Positions 1-10,503 of a stretch of DNA of 64,000 nt are shown one piece after another. Position 1 is the stretch's first letter. Every line of letters begins with the position of its first letter. Source of the DNA: Laccaria trichodermophora (taxonomy: Eukaryota > Basidiomycota > Agaricomycetes > Agaricales > Hydnangiaceae); assembly GCA_018417955.1 (NCBI GenBank), contig JACTVC010000016.1, forward strand, positions 744,001-808,000. The letters run 5' to 3'. The translations under genes were made by a program, and so were the position numbers. The notes under the pieces were generated by a model, which was not told where the DNA came from, did not search any database, and saw only the letters and a list, made by a program, of their open reading frames with translations.

Positions 1-403
1 GTGTTTAAGAAAGCATCGGCGAACGTTTCTACTTATCAACATATAAAAAATGGCCTCCACCTCCGCGATATATTTGGCAACGAAGATGGTGGACCCCCTT
101 TCACTTTCGGCATTGCGACAATCACCAAGCATGACAGTGGAGAAACAGCTCACAAATTACCATATAATTTATATATCATTGTCACAGAGGGTGCGTGTTG
201 CTGCATTCAAGGGAAAAGTTGGACTGACAATAGCCGTAGGCGAGATATCCATGGCAGATGATGCCAAACCTGGAGACATCTCAGTCTTGAAGCCTGGCGA
301 CGTTGCCCGCGTCGATAAAGGTACAATTCTCACCTGTTTCTCCCCGACTTCGGGAAAAGGCACGTTGGGATTTATTGCTGCATACCCTTGGTGTTCAGGC
401 TAA
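1..403 (+). CDS. Cupin-like (RmlC-fold) protein, copy 1, cut by window start
   Basis: Coding is join(1..190,240..403), and the 5' end lies outside the window. A 49-nt GT-AG intron (191-239) has a CTGAC branch-like motif, and joining across it restores the glycine of the VTEG-GE turn. The C-terminal half (GDISVLKPGDVARVDKGT) resembles the second half of a single-domain cupin of the EutQ/RmlC-like type, where GD and P-G mark beta turns. A near-identical second copy lies at 3399-3858. This copy ends differently: after the LGFI segment it runs into PWCSG and stops, whereas copy 2 ends KAA. No metal-binding histidines are evident, so enzymatic function is not assured. Expression and integrity cannot be judged because the start is missing. 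Confidence 0.5.
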
Positions 404-734
404 TGTTTCAACTGGACAGCCTATTACGTTGGCCAACATGAATTTGGGAGTGACCAGAAGGAACATCTTGTTTGAACGGCCCTGCACACGTTTTCTCTTT
501 CTGTGTTGTTGTGCTATTCTCTAGCCATGAACGTAATGTGCGCCTGAAATATCATTTTTATCGTTGTCCTATCGCCATGAAGCTTGGTTGTGAGTTAGCT
601 ACAGCAATTGAATGCACGATGACACAACCATCACATGGAACACCGTCGAATAAGGGCCACGATATGATATACCTGACAGTTTGATAAGCGTATTGACATT
701 ATAACCTCTTATAACCTTCAATACTTATTTTGAG

Positions 735-1115
735 AGGTTTGATTAATTCTTGAACGTTTGAACCCCAGCTCATCTTCTTCAAGTATCGGTCCGTAGGGGG
801 CAGCAACACTGATGACCGAGACGACGCGCCACTCAGATCCACGCGATTGTGATTGAACATGGCAACCCCATGAAAATATATCCCAGGGACTGAATCTGGG
901 CTGAGGTTCGGATATGAGTAATACGACTCTTTCGAAGTCTCGTACAGGGTGGATGAATAACAAAGTGCTTCCTCCTAATCCGAAGTAGATGACGTCATTG
1001 TAGCTATCGTTGAAACGAGCGTCTACCCACTTGAGTCTTCGAAAGACTATGGATCCATCCACCCCCAGGAGATAGATCACTGGCCAGATTCAAAACAGTT
1101 ATTTTTCCCTGGGCT
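735..1115 (-). pseudogene. Fragment of microbial-type PARG (DUF2263) gene, copy 1
   Basis: On the minus strand this stretch matches, nucleotide by nucleotide with scattered differences, the middle of the intact PARG-like gene at 12713-13728. It runs from the glycine-rich GGGW region through the first intron and most of exon 2, to the EDEL motif. The intron sequence is retained, so this is a DNA-level copy and not a retrocopy. The glycine motif is altered (LGVDG in place of PGGG), the reading frame is broken, and both the N-terminal third and the last exon are absent. It lies antisense and just downstream of cupin copy 1, the same arrangement as the second fragment at 4811-5065. Confidence 0.7.
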
Positions 1116-1489
1116 TTTGCGTTGTACTTCCTGATATCACTCGCCGCAGTGAAGGAATCCGAGTCCACGGCCGTCGTCCCTCCCCACGTTAGCTTCGGAC
1201 ATGCAGCTTGGTCGAGCGGAAGCAGCTCAACCGCTCTTACATGTCATAGTTGGACGGATTTGCTTCAATATAGATAGACGATCAGCGCAGGCAGCTGACT
1301 AGCGGTCCATTGATTGTGTTCAGACGTGAAATGGGACACTGTAGTAAGTCGTCCAGCGGTAGAGCAGACTTACTGTGGTGGGCGATTCGACGAGAAGCGC
1401 TGGCAGAAGTGTACTTTATGTTTAGTTCAAATGTGACAAGATGTAAATATAACTCACCTTATGTATCTACTAGAAAGAAATATATGTGT

Positions 1490-2156
1490 TCATAGCCGGC
1501 GAACAAGGTGGTATTTGACAACTCGTGTATTGTCGTCGATGGTAGAGCTGTCATCGTGGTCGCTCGGCGAACTCTTGACACGTGCAATGAAGAGCTTTGA
1601 AGACGGACAATCTTCCAGCGGGGAATTCATCATTTCCTCTCTGCTCTAACAATTCCAAGTCGTGTAGGGGGATGGACTTTGAAACCAGTTTACAAGATAT
1701 TGCCCCCAACGAATCATGGATTATCGGCAGACCCTCCTCCGAAAGCGAATAAGGTATCGAAGAGAATGGTTCTGGGTACAAGTCCGGTCTTGAAAATTTG
1801 ACAGAAATGGAGGCTTGCTCCGCAGAAAGCAAGTTCACAACCATGTGGGATGCTTGGTCTGGCTGGGCTGCGTCAAGCGAAGATGCCATTCGAGAAGGCA
1901 TGCGCAGGGCAAATGCAATGAGGGGGTGTGGGTCCATTGCTATGGACGTGAATGACGACAAGGTCGCGCCATGAAAGGTGTGCGAGATACTGGAGTAGTC
2001 GGGTTGCATGAAGGACGTGACGACGGCGACGGGCTGCGCAGTTTCGCGTAGAAGGGCTCGCAGTTTGTCTTTCACACTCTTTGAGGCGATGTGGTGGCTT
2101 CGAGCTACAATTTTCAAGGATTTTGAGGCTGTCCTGGTCCCGGTGATTCCGATCAT
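1490..2156 (-). pseudogene. Flavin reductase-like (FMN-binding split barrel) protein, frameshifted
   Basis: The first ATG in frame is at 2156; an extension upstream without an ATG is also open. The N-terminus is basic and Ser/Thr-rich, as in mitochondrial presequences. It is followed by a flavin_reductase-like domain: VKDKLRALLRETAQPVAVVTS, then FHGATLSSFTSIAMDPHPLIAFALR, then HMVVNLLSAEQ, then LGAISCKL. This is the usual order for the FMN-binding split barrel seen in oxygenase-coupled reductases. Near 1640 the frame changes. The expected C-terminal strand (SSKLFIARV) continues in the next frame to a stop at 1490-1492, while the first frame runs to 1551. No GT-AG pair near the switch fits cleanly, so a one-base indel (real or a sequencing error) is most likely. 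If the indel is an error, this is a normal gene. Confidence 0.65.
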
Positions 2157-2219
2157 AAAGCTAGATTGAAGGCTTGAAGTTTCTAGTCGCCTTCGTATCG
2201 CGAGTTTCAAGCCAGAGAG

Positions 2220-3390
2220 AGATTATCGATTACTTCTTGCGTTGAGTATTGTGAGTAGTATGAGCACCACTTGAAGTTGAAATCTGGTTGAGCGGAAGTT
2301 GCCGAATTACTTTCATCATCGCTCACCGGGCAGCTTTCAGGCAACCGTAAAGGGCTTGACTTACTTGCTACTTACTTGGGTCCACTGCGATGAGCGCATA
2401 TCTGGCGTCATATGCTATTCCTGTCAAGTTCGGATACTACATAATGGAATGCGAACGACTCCGATACTATCTCTTTCTTCTTCAACTCGCGCCTCCGACC
2501 CACCAATGCCTTTTTTCAAAGTATATCGGCCTTGAAGCTTGAGCGTCTGTGGTGGCAGCCTCAATATAGGTCAATCCTGCATCGTCTCAAAGATGTGCAA
2601 CTAACCCTTTTTGCGTCATCTTAGGCCAAGTGACTCAAGATGTCCATCTGCTCGTCTTTTTCTATGAGAATACAGGTCACCTCCTCTCATGTCTTGCCTC
2701 CTCTAGTGAACTACCGACATCATCGACTCTTCCTTCGATCTGAAAGTCGGCTTCCTGCACACAGAAATCCACTGTAAGAAACGACGCAACTAACTTTAGT
2801 CTTTCATCGTCAACGCGCTCAATTTTTTTTTTGTCCATAGGTCAATTTCCCGCATCAAACAAGCTACAAATGACGCAATTGACCTTCCCAGGCGCCATTA
2901 CTCCTCCAATCCTCCAGGCAGTTCCATTATCGCCCTCGCAGTTGATCCGGAACTGCAGTCGTTTACCCTGATAACGTTATTCGTCAATTAGGCTTTTCAT
3001 GACGTCGTTGGCCAATCTCCTCTCATGTCGTTGCATGTACGCAGGGGGCGTTTTGTTTGTACCTGAGAAGGTCGATTCCTTTTATTGGACACACTCCCAA
3101 ATGGCAAAAGATACGGTCATGGGACGCTGAGTTAAAATTTTCAGTGCAGCTGGTCCTTATCTGTTTCAATCTGCACCAGTCACCAGACAATCCTATCCAA
3201 CACGGCATCACAAGGCCCCGTTAGATAACCGCCACATAGAAGTTATCCCACTTTCATCCCACCATCCTACGAATTTGGGGTTGCGACGCACACACGTCTG
3301 CGAAAGGAACGCAACAATCTTGAATCCGAATGCATAAAAACCTCTTTGACAAGCCGTTCATCAGAAGATCCCTGCTCTGAACTTGAACTG
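2220..3390. other. Intergenic DNA without a supported gene
   Basis: Short frames of up to ~78 codons on both strands show no recognisable domain. A poly-T run and splice-like AG sites around 2823-2840 suggest remnants of an intron-containing gene, but no coherent protein could be built. Confidence 0.4.
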
Positions 3391-3398
3391 TCGCTGCA

Positions 3399-3858
3399 AT
3401 GCCTGTCTCCGTTGGTACAACGATTCTTATGTTCAACACATCTCTGACGGTCTTTGGCAGGTGGTCAAGAAAGCATCCGCGAACGTTTCTACCCTTCAAC
3501 ATTTGAAAAATGGCCTGCACCACCGCGATATATTTGGCAATGAAGCTGATGGACCCCCCTTCACTTTCGGCATTGCGGTAATCACCAAGCACGACAGTGG
3601 AGGGACGGCTGCCAAGGTACCAGGCAATGTATATGTCATTGTCACAGAGGGTTTGTGGTACTGCTTTCAAGGGAAAAGTTGGACTGACGATAGCCGCATT
3701 CATCCATAGGCGAGGTATCCCTGGAAGATGCGGCCAAACCTGGAGACATCTCAGTCTTGGAGCCTGGCGACGTTGCCCGCATTGATAAAGGTACAACTAT
3801 CACCCTTTCTTCCCCAAATTCGGGAACAGGCACGTTGGGATTTATTAAAGCTGCATAA
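3399..3858 (+). CDS. Cupin-like (RmlC-fold) protein, copy 2
   Basis: The ATG at 3399 begins MPVSVGTT and runs to an LTVFG segment, but the conserved continuation VVKKASANV starts in another frame at 3461. Either a ~50-nt intron ending at the CAG of 3458-3460 is removed, or one base has been lost. From 3461 the protein matches copy 1. A clear 59-nt GT-AG intron lies at 3651-3709, with CTGAC near its 3' end, and the last exon is 3710-3858. The C-terminus carries EPGDVARIDKGTTITLSSPNSG and ends LGFIKAA. The overall length would be about 120 residues, right for a small single cupin. It resembles EutQ-type cupins but shows no obvious metal ligands. The first-exon structure is uncertain, so this may be a mildly broken copy. 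Confidence 0.5.
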
Positions 3859-4114
3859 CCTTGGCGTTCATTACTGATATTTTTACTGAACAGTACTTTA
3901 CGTTGCCCAACATGAATTCGGGAGTGATCAGAAGGAAAACATCATTTAAACGGCCCAGCTCACGTTTTCTCTTTCTGTCTTGCTGTGCTCTTTGCTAGCC
4001 ATGAATTAAATGTACGCCTGAAATATGATTCCTGTCGCCGTGAAGCTTGGTTGCGAGCTAGCTACAGCATTTAAATGCCCCATCACATGTGCATCACATG
4101 GAACACCATCGAAT

Positions 4115-4719
4115 TAGCGTTGCCTAAGTTCAGTTCAGTCCGGTTCAGACCCCCTTTGGTCCAAACCTGAACCTGAACCTCCTACAAATTTTCCGAGCCT
4201 GAACCGAACCCGAACTGTGTGTTCGGTTCAGGTTCGAACCTTCTGAACCTTGTAAATTTTTTAAATCAAAATTTTCACCTTTTTTTCGTGTCCAAACGCT
4301 TCGAAACACATTTCTAATCTCTAAAAATCAGTTATTTATGCAATGCCGTCGCACAAACCATGTTTGATAAGCCAAATAGATATTATACAACAGACCCCAA
4401 CAAGTGCATGTGTGGGAAAGCAACCCAAAATATGGCCATCAACCATCACCCAGATGAAGGATTGATACTTTACATTTAAATACTGTAGTTGTTACAGATC
4501 ACAATAGTTTTGAACGAAAAAATTGCAAAAAAAATGTCCAAAACAGAGGGAAAGTAGGCCCCCCAGTGGCTAAAGGTTCAGAGGTTCGGTTCAGTCCGAA
4601 CCTGTTCTCCAGAAATTTTCTGGGGCCCGAACCTGAACCTGAACTCGAACCGAACTTTGTGTTTGGTTCAGAGGGTTCGGGTTCGAACCGAGGTTCTGGA
4701 CTGAACTTCGGCAACGCTA
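4115..4719. mobile_element. 605-bp hAT-type MITE with perfect 8-bp TSD
   Basis: The element starts TAGCGTTGCC and ends GGCAACGCTA, a perfect 10-bp terminal inverted repeat. It extends to about 24 bp with few mismatches (AAGTTCAGT inside both ends). It is flanked on each side by CATCGAAT (4107-4114 and 4720-4727), an 8-bp target-site duplication as made by hAT transposases. The paralogous segment at 640-665 lacks the insert. The interior has no transposase frame but many GGTTCAGGTTC / GAACCTGAACC words in both orientations near each end, which look like subterminal transposase-binding repeats. It is therefore non-autonomous. Confidence 0.9.
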
Positions 4720-4810
4720 CATCGAATATTACCAGGGGGGCCACGATTTCAGATAACTAACAATTTGACAAGCGCACCGGCACCACAAACCCCATTACCT
4801 GTTTCAAGAG

Positions 4811-5065
4811 GTTCGATTTGAATACTTACCAGCCCATCTTCTGTAAGTATCGGCCCGCGGCGGGCAGCAACTGGTATCACCGAGACGACGCGCCTCCCTC
4901 TGGAAAATCCACGCAGTTGCGGTCAAGATCATCTTTGTGGATGATACTAACCCTGGGAAAATTAATCTAAGCGACTGAATCTGGGCCGAAGTTCGGCCAT
5001 GGGTAATTAGCACGACTCTTTCAAATTCTCGTGCAGGGTGGATGGATAACAAAGTGCTTCCTCCT
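4811..5065 (-). pseudogene. Fragment of microbial-type PARG (DUF2263) gene, copy 2
   Basis: The minus strand matches exon 2 of the PARG-like gene at 12713-13728, from just after the QEE position (GAAGCACTTTGTTA) to the GPxLTEDxL region. It has small insertions and frame changes, so no long frame survives. It is shorter than fragment 1 and lacks the glycine-rich loop. Its position antisense and downstream of cupin copy 2 mirrors fragment 1. Confidence 0.65.
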
Positions 5066-5350
5066 TCTCATACATATTTCCCAAGTATCCTGCTGGTCAA
5101 ATACATAAGAAAATCTGCATATATGTAGTCCGTTTCTAGCTTTATAATTAACGACAGAACAAGGCGAGAGTATTTGAGGTCCGTAGGTGGTCGAATTTAT
5201 ATTGATTAGAAACTTCAAAAATCCGAAGTATAATAATCTAAAGTAACCGCAAATTCGTCACGTAAACTTGGTCAGAAAAATCTAGGCAAGCGACACGTTA
5301 ACTACTCACCAACTTCAGACCAGGAGCGCATACGCGCTTCGCGTAATTGT

Positions 5351-5704
5351 TTAGCAAGGAATCGCACTGGCGGGGCAGAAAGCGTCGATGGCGTTGTAGA
5401 TCAACGTGCCGTCAGCCTAGTCAAGGCCGTCAATAAACATGTGGTGGTAAGAGTGCGGTGAATCGCTGTGTACCACTTTGTAATCACAATAATAAACCAC
5501 TCCGTCTTCCAAGAATTGGCAGTGGAGTGGGTTGCTTCCAGCCTGCTGTTGGAACTTGAACTGTCCTTGATCGGACGGGCATTTCCAGCAAGCTTGAGCC
5601 GCCGCCGCTTGGGCTTTAGGCGCCGCTTGGCCTTGAGGTACCGCTTGGGTGGATGCGAGCAAGGTGGTCATGAGGACGGTGACAATTGCATTGAAGGAAT
5701 GCAT
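5351..5704 (-). CDS. Small secreted six-cysteine protein
   Basis: Coding is complement(join(5351..5416,5477..5704)), 97 residues. The ATG at 5704 opens a signal peptide (hydrophobic MHSFNAIVTVLMTTLLAST, small residues near the AxA-type cleavage). A Gln/Ala/Pro-rich linker follows, then a cysteine-rich domain with CWKC, HC, YYC and, after the intron, FC and a C-terminal PC. Without splicing the frame ends at a TAG (5417-5419), but a 60-nt GT-AG intron (5417-5476) with TTGAC near the acceptor joins YYCDYK to ADGTL and restores two cysteines. An alternative donor 3 nt downstream is also in frame. The pattern fits effector-like small secreted proteins of basidiomycetes; no function can be assigned. 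A TATA-like box lies about 90 bp upstream. Confidence 0.7.
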
Positions 5705-5793
5705 TTTCGAGCTTAGTTATGGAAGTAGTGGCTTTGTTTTGAGGAAGGAGTGAAGGGTTTGTTTGATGATTTTGAACTGGAGAAGTGAAGCGG

Positions 5794-5802
5794 TTTTATA
5801 TA
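5794..5802 (-). promoter_or_regulatory. TATA-like box of the small secreted protein gene
   Basis: TATATAAAA on the minus strand, about 90 bp upstream of the ATG at 5704, a usual distance for a fungal core promoter with a ~50-60 nt leader. Confidence 0.5.
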
Positions 5803-5829
5803 GAATCCTTCATGCATCGCCAACTTGAG

Positions 5830-7170
5830 TCGGAATTTTCGGGAGAAACTGTTCATGCCGAAATGCTTTCGGAATGGTCATCATACAGGGTCAAGCCCGC
5901 AGTGACCTATTGAAACGCAGAATCCGCCCAGGTCAATGTTTGATGCTTCTCGCGACGCGAATTACTGCGCGTCAAGAATTTTGATTGTTTCCAGTATAAA
6001 CTGCGATATGCCGCAAGTCTCAAATATTCTTCAAGAAAAAAGACACGGTTGGCGGCTTACCTCGATTGCGTGGCGAATGTGAAGTAGAGAATGAGAAAGT
6101 TGAGATCTGTGAGTCGCAGTGTCAATAGATTTCAGAATTCGTGATACTCAATGATCATACCTCGGGTCACGCCTCCTTTTACAGAGATTCTGCAGTTTTT
6201 CAATGCGTGATCTGGCGGATCCGAAGAAGAGTGAGCTGCGCAGCTACTCCACCCACCGCGTGTTTGAGCAATTGCACGCAGCGGAGAATGCGCCGATTCA
6301 CAGTCCAAACTTGGTCCAAACTCTCAAAGGAGACCGAATTTGCTGCGTTCAATAACGAATCCGAACTGCAACATCCACCAATGAGTTTATGGTTCTTTGA
6401 ATAGAGTGCAAATTGCTTACCCTAAACGACGGTTCGCCCAAAGGGAGTTCTCAAGTTGTCCATGTCACTTTCACAGACTCGTTACAAAGTCTTGGATGTT
6501 GCTTGATTCCTTCAAATCGGATGCTATTTTTCAAAACCGGAGGTTATTAATCGTCTGGCGGTGTAAAGTGGCCGGCTCGCTATCAAAAATAAGCCTCGTA
6601 ACGACAGATGTTTCTGTCTTTCGGATTTCCAATGCGTTGGCTCCGGAAGCTGTCCGGCGACTCACCATCGCCCGTATATCAATCAAACAAGGAGAATTCT
6701 GTTTGCCAATGAGTGAGTTGAATTGGAGACATCGCGGGAAATGTTACCCGCTGTTGGTGTTTAAAATTTAGTGAGCCATAGCGGCGCTGCGCAGCACGGC
6801 TAGTAGAGACCCGCGTTTCACTTGAAAGTTGGTAGTAGAAAAAAAATGTAAAGAAGCCTTCGATTTCCAAGCAAAGAACCCGAAGCAACCCCTCTGTGTG
6901 AAATGTGAACCACTCCTTGAGAGTCCATGGCTTTTGGAAGTTTTGAGCGGATTTGGTCGTTCTGAACGTGCCCTCGTGACTAGTTGTTGATAGTTGTTGA
7001 ATGTCAAGGTCCCTGGCCATGACACCACGAACAATAGGGGACGGGAAGAACAACATGAGAAATGACTCATTTTGAATCAAAGTCCAAAGAAACTATTTCT
7101 CACAGTTCAAAAGAGAAGTGTTACCAGGCTATGGATACAGTTTAGGTATGTAGGGGTACAGCAAAAATAT
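5830..7170. other. Intergenic DNA, no supported gene
   Basis: Plus-strand frames around 6140-6410 (for example one starting at 6203 and rich in charged residues) look mildly protein-like but match no family and have no clear splice context. Minus frames at 6679-7080 are low-complexity Phe/Thr-rich. Nothing here is annotated with confidence. Confidence 0.35.
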
Positions 7171-7177
7171 CCTCAAA

Positions 7178-8265
7178 TCACTCCAAATCAAAGACCAACA
7201 ACTCAGCAGCTCGGTCGCCCACGTTCTCCACCTCCAAGATGGCACCCTTCTGCTTAACGTCCACATAAGCCCCGTCCCCCTCTCTCAACTCCACCTCATC
7301 CCCACCCTTGGTACTGAACTTGATACTGGCGCCGGTCGCCTGCAGCTCGTTATAACCACTCGTCTGGATAACATGCACATAGGCCTTCTTGCCCTCCAAA
7401 GACCGGCTAAGCGCCTTGCCCGTCCCAAGGATCGACGCGTAAAGGGTCAATGCGCTCTGTACCGGGGCCGGACCCTCGCCCTCCCTGGTATCCTTAACGC
7501 CATCCGCCCACGCGGGCGCTACGACCTTGGCCCACTTGTCCGTCTTATCTTCGTCGGTAAAGTGCCGAGTGAAGTACTTGGGCTGCAGGCGGGATGTGGC
7601 AGGGAGGGACCAAATCTGCAAAAAGTGGACTTGTTTGGCTCCATGGGCTTTTTCGGAGTGGGATATGCCAGTGCCAGCGGAGGTGAGTTGGAGGTCACCA
7701 CGTTTGAGGATCTCGGTATTGCCCATGGAGTCTTTGCTGAGGTTGGTAGATACGTGAGATAGATGGATACGAGAAATGAATAAAAAGACGTACTGCTCAA
7801 GCTCGCCGGCGACGACGTATGAGAAAATTTCAAACTCGCGGTGCGAGTGGGTTCCGAACCCTGTGCGGGGCGCAACTCGGTCTTCGTTGATTACGCGCAA
7901 AGGTCCAAAAAGCTCGTGCTTATGATCTTGATACCTGAAGTAACAAATTAGAATGTTGACTTCATAAAAGGAAAGGGAAAAGAAGATGCGTACATAGCAA
8001 ATGAGAAAGTGTGGAATGTTTTGAGCCAGCCGTGATCGGCGTTCCCTCGTTCTTCGCTCTTCCTGGGGGTAAATTTCAACGAACTCATGCTGTCCGCGAC
8101 AGTAGATAGATTGTTGGAAATAGCTGCGAGGCGTTGGGCCCGGAGGTTGGCTTTTGCAAGTCTGAGTAGTGAGGTCAGGTTGGGAATGAGGTTGAAGTAG
8201 ACGACGACGATTATATAGACGGGGATGAGGGCGATGTGAAAGAAAAGACGGGATTTGGGTTGCAT
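7178..8265 (-). CDS. Pirin-like bicupin protein with N-terminal membrane segment, copy A
   Basis: Coding is complement(join(7178..7736,7794..7934,7994..8265)), 323 residues, with introns of 57 and 59 nt. Residues ~9-30 form a hydrophobic segment (IALIPVYIIVVVYFNLIP), then a linker, then the pirin fold from ~residue 66. The metal ligands of pirins/YhhW are visible: THSHREFE (His120, His122) and GISHSE (His164, Glu166); GELEHKDS and the MSxGNxxxLKRGD strand pair are typical. Bacterial relatives are quercetin 2,3-dioxygenases and eukaryotic pirin is a nuclear Fe co-regulator, so the substrate is open. The membrane anchor is unusual for the family. Copy B (14543-15620) has identical exon lengths of 272, 141 and 559 nt. 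The gene lies upstream of and codirectional with the acidic-partner gene. Confidence 0.88.
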
Positions 8266-8779
8266 GACAGAGCCCTAAGACCAGGTTGTAATAAATAGGG
8301 CGGCATCGTCAGCATCCTCGAGTCAGATTTCCTCTTTTGTGTCGCGACAACCCACGTAGACACGTGCCACTCCGAAAATTCCCCTGTTGCTGGAACAATG
8401 CTTACTGAGCTCGCAGAACATGGGCGTATAGTACACCGGTAGTGGCATTTCTGTGCACTCTTAGGCCGCCTCCAAGACTAGTATTTCCCCAGGGAGGTCG
8501 ACGTAAAGAATTCGGGCCTCCGACCCAACTCCGACCGGCCAGTATGCTGCCACGCCAAATCTGCTTGTCGATTCATCGAGAAACAAGTGGGTCCGTCGTC
8601 CGCAGTGGCTGAGCGCGTGGGGTGGGAGGCGGAGGAAAAGTCAAGATGGCAGAGCAAACAAGGTTAGATAAAAGCATGGCTATTTTTGGGCTATTCATGT
8701 TACATGTACGCCAACTGTTCTGCCAGCCGCTCTGCTTTGAAAACAACAATTATACAAATCGCAACTGTCTTATGGAGGG

Positions 8780-9607
8780 CTATCGAGACTCATTCACGCC
8801 TGACACTTCCCCATTCCAAAACTTCCATCCTGCAAGGCTAGTTTGCGCGACGATTTCCTCGCTACTCAAGTCGCGTCGCTGCGGGTTTTCGAGGGTAGCG
8901 ATTGTGAACTATAAAATGTCCGTTACGTCAAGACACAAGGGCAGCTGAGTGGTAGGTACCTTGAGCAGTGGCTCGTCTTCCTCAGAGACCCTCAATCCTT
9001 TCAAGGCTTCGAGAACCTGTTCCGGCGGGTCACACAGGTACGACGTTTCCAGGTCGCTGTAACCACCCAGAAGCTGCAAGCATGCACCAGCCACGCTTGT
9101 GCTAGCCAACTCATCCGTCTCGTCGGCGTTCCAGTCAAGGTAGTCCGACAACTTCAAGCCATCGCTGATGGCTGCGACGCTACTTGAGTTGCTTAAGACA
9201 TCAAGTCCCATGCAGCGCCCCGACAAAAGAGAGGCGGCGAGAAATTCCGGTCGATCCGATGGCCCCGCTTCAATATTCGCCCGCATTCTGTCTCTGAAGT
9301 CAGCATTGAACAGCTCAGCGAATGTTGCAGCTGGTCGATCTGAGGTCCAATATGCAGTCGGTAGTGATTCGTCGGCTCTTGCATGGAGCACAACGTGGAG
9401 GATGGTGTCGACATTATGGGGACTGAAGCGGGATGCTTCGAAAAGGAAATCACCCAAGTCGCAAATGATCGCACTGTTGGGATCCTCTCGAAAGAGATTC
9501 AAGAATGGGTGGTTGGTGATCGCGACGCTATTCGTCGAGCGGAACGAAGTGCGGATGGCTTCAAGGGTGGGGTCATAGTCGTAGAGGTCTGATGCTTCTT
9601 CGGTCAT
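8780..9607 (-). CDS. Acidic cytosolic protein of unknown family, copy A (partner gene)
   Basis: Coding is complement(join(8780..8908,8960..9607)), 258 residues with one 51-nt phase-0 intron. The start at 9607 is chosen because copies B, C and D align there (MTEE/MSEE). No signal peptide or membrane segment is present. Asp and Glu are frequent, with acidic clusters (DETDE, SEEDE). Conserved blocks shared by all copies: LEAIRxSFRS, NHPFxxxFREDP, GLSDFLFEVSR, RPAATFGE, FLAASLLSGR, DGLKLSxYxEWN, TGVAGACLQLLGGY, then after the intron RRDLSSEEI and LAGWKFWNG. I do not recognise the fold; secondary structure looks mainly helical. It is divergent from the secreted lysine-rich gene at 10504, an arrangement repeated at three other places in the window. 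A protective (immunity) role is my inference. Confidence 0.75.
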
Positions 9608-10503
9608 CTTCAAGATGTGTACGTGTGCATGAAGATGATCGTGGTCAAATGTTCTTATTGTTGGATCTTACCCGATTTACTTCTCACAAAGGTGCAAGCA
9701 AAGGCGGCGCTTGCCACTCTCCCCTGAAACAAAACATGATCGCCGTTTGGAGAACGCTGAATCGGATGGCATCACAAGGACCTACTTAAGGTGAGCACCT
9801 GTGGGCGCCTGGGCGGCGCCGCCTCCGAGTCGGTTCTATCTTGGTTCTATCCTTGGCAAGTTGCCTGGCAAAGATGCGGTGTTACTATGGAGGTGTCGCG
9901 GGCCTCAATACATATTCCTCCAAAAACTCATACCAGCCCTCTTCGATCGGGTTCTTCGAAGCTCAAAATGCTCGTCATTCCGACAACCAAATTACGTCCG
10001 GGATTTGAAAAGTGGGTGTCGTGCCTGTTTTCCCTCATCCTCTACTAATTTGTATTATCTGGCGCTTGAACTCGCTTGAACCTTCGCTGGCCGGTGCCCA
10101 CATCAGGGCCAGCCGGTGAGGGCGCGACATGGGAGAGTGGAGCTTCATCGGGAAGGTTCAGCGTCTTGTATTATCGTGTCAAAGCCGTTGGTCGCCAACG
10201 AAGATGATCGGCGTTTTGCCCAACCTTCATGCTTGGTCTACCTTCGGCATATGCCTAGCGCTCAAACTTTTGTTAAAAGGTGCAAGTCAATTCCCAAATA
10301 CCCTGAGCTGGTCTCCAGACATCCTTTTTGCACGCTATCCACCCCCCGCCTTCAGCTTTAAAACCCACCCACCCCTCTCCGGAAAATTTGAAGCTGGTCT
10401 TCACGACATTTACAACTGACAATCAATTTCGAGGAATTCACAAGGCGCGCGTCTGACCGACTTATCATTTTATGAATACTTGAATTCTCACCAACAAGTA
10501 GAT
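9608..10503. promoter_or_regulatory. Divergent promoter region of pair A, with conserved ~37-bp motif
   Basis: About 0.9 kb between the partner (minus) and secreted (plus) genes. At 10190-10224 lies a motif close to GGTCTCCAACGAAGATGATCGGCGTTTTGCCCGACAT that recurs in the same place in copies B, C and D. It is followed by other shared blocks (TCTACCTTCGGCATATGCCTAGCGCTCAAA and GAAGCTGGTCTTCACGA). Conservation of this non-coding stretch across diverged copies suggests shared cis-regulation of both genes. Confidence 0.6.

Larger units (their letters stand above)
1..5065. repeat. Direct segmental duplication: cupin gene plus PARG fragment
   Basis: Positions 1-1085 and about 3460-5065 are two direct copies of one segment. 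Both hold a cupin gene on plus, then a ~300-bp spacer with shared blocks (CGTTTTCTCTTTCTGT, GAAGCTTGGTTG, ATCACATGGAACACC), then a minus-strand PARG-like fragment. Copy 2 is longer mainly because a hAT-type MITE sits at 4115-4719. The two cupin halves are closely similar, so the duplication postdates the decay of the PARG gene or captured an already partial gene. About 2.3 kb of unrelated sequence, including a flavin-reductase-like gene, separates the copies. Confidence 0.75.

Noticed and set aside
1310..1440. tRNA-like stretch (GTCCAGCGGTAGAGCA)
   Set aside because: No T-arm, no acceptor-stem pairing and no B-box at the right distance.
5417..5419. Premature stop or stop-codon readthrough in the small secreted protein
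   Set aside because: A 60-nt GT-AG intron with a branch-like TTGAC removes the TAG and joins two family-like segments in frame.
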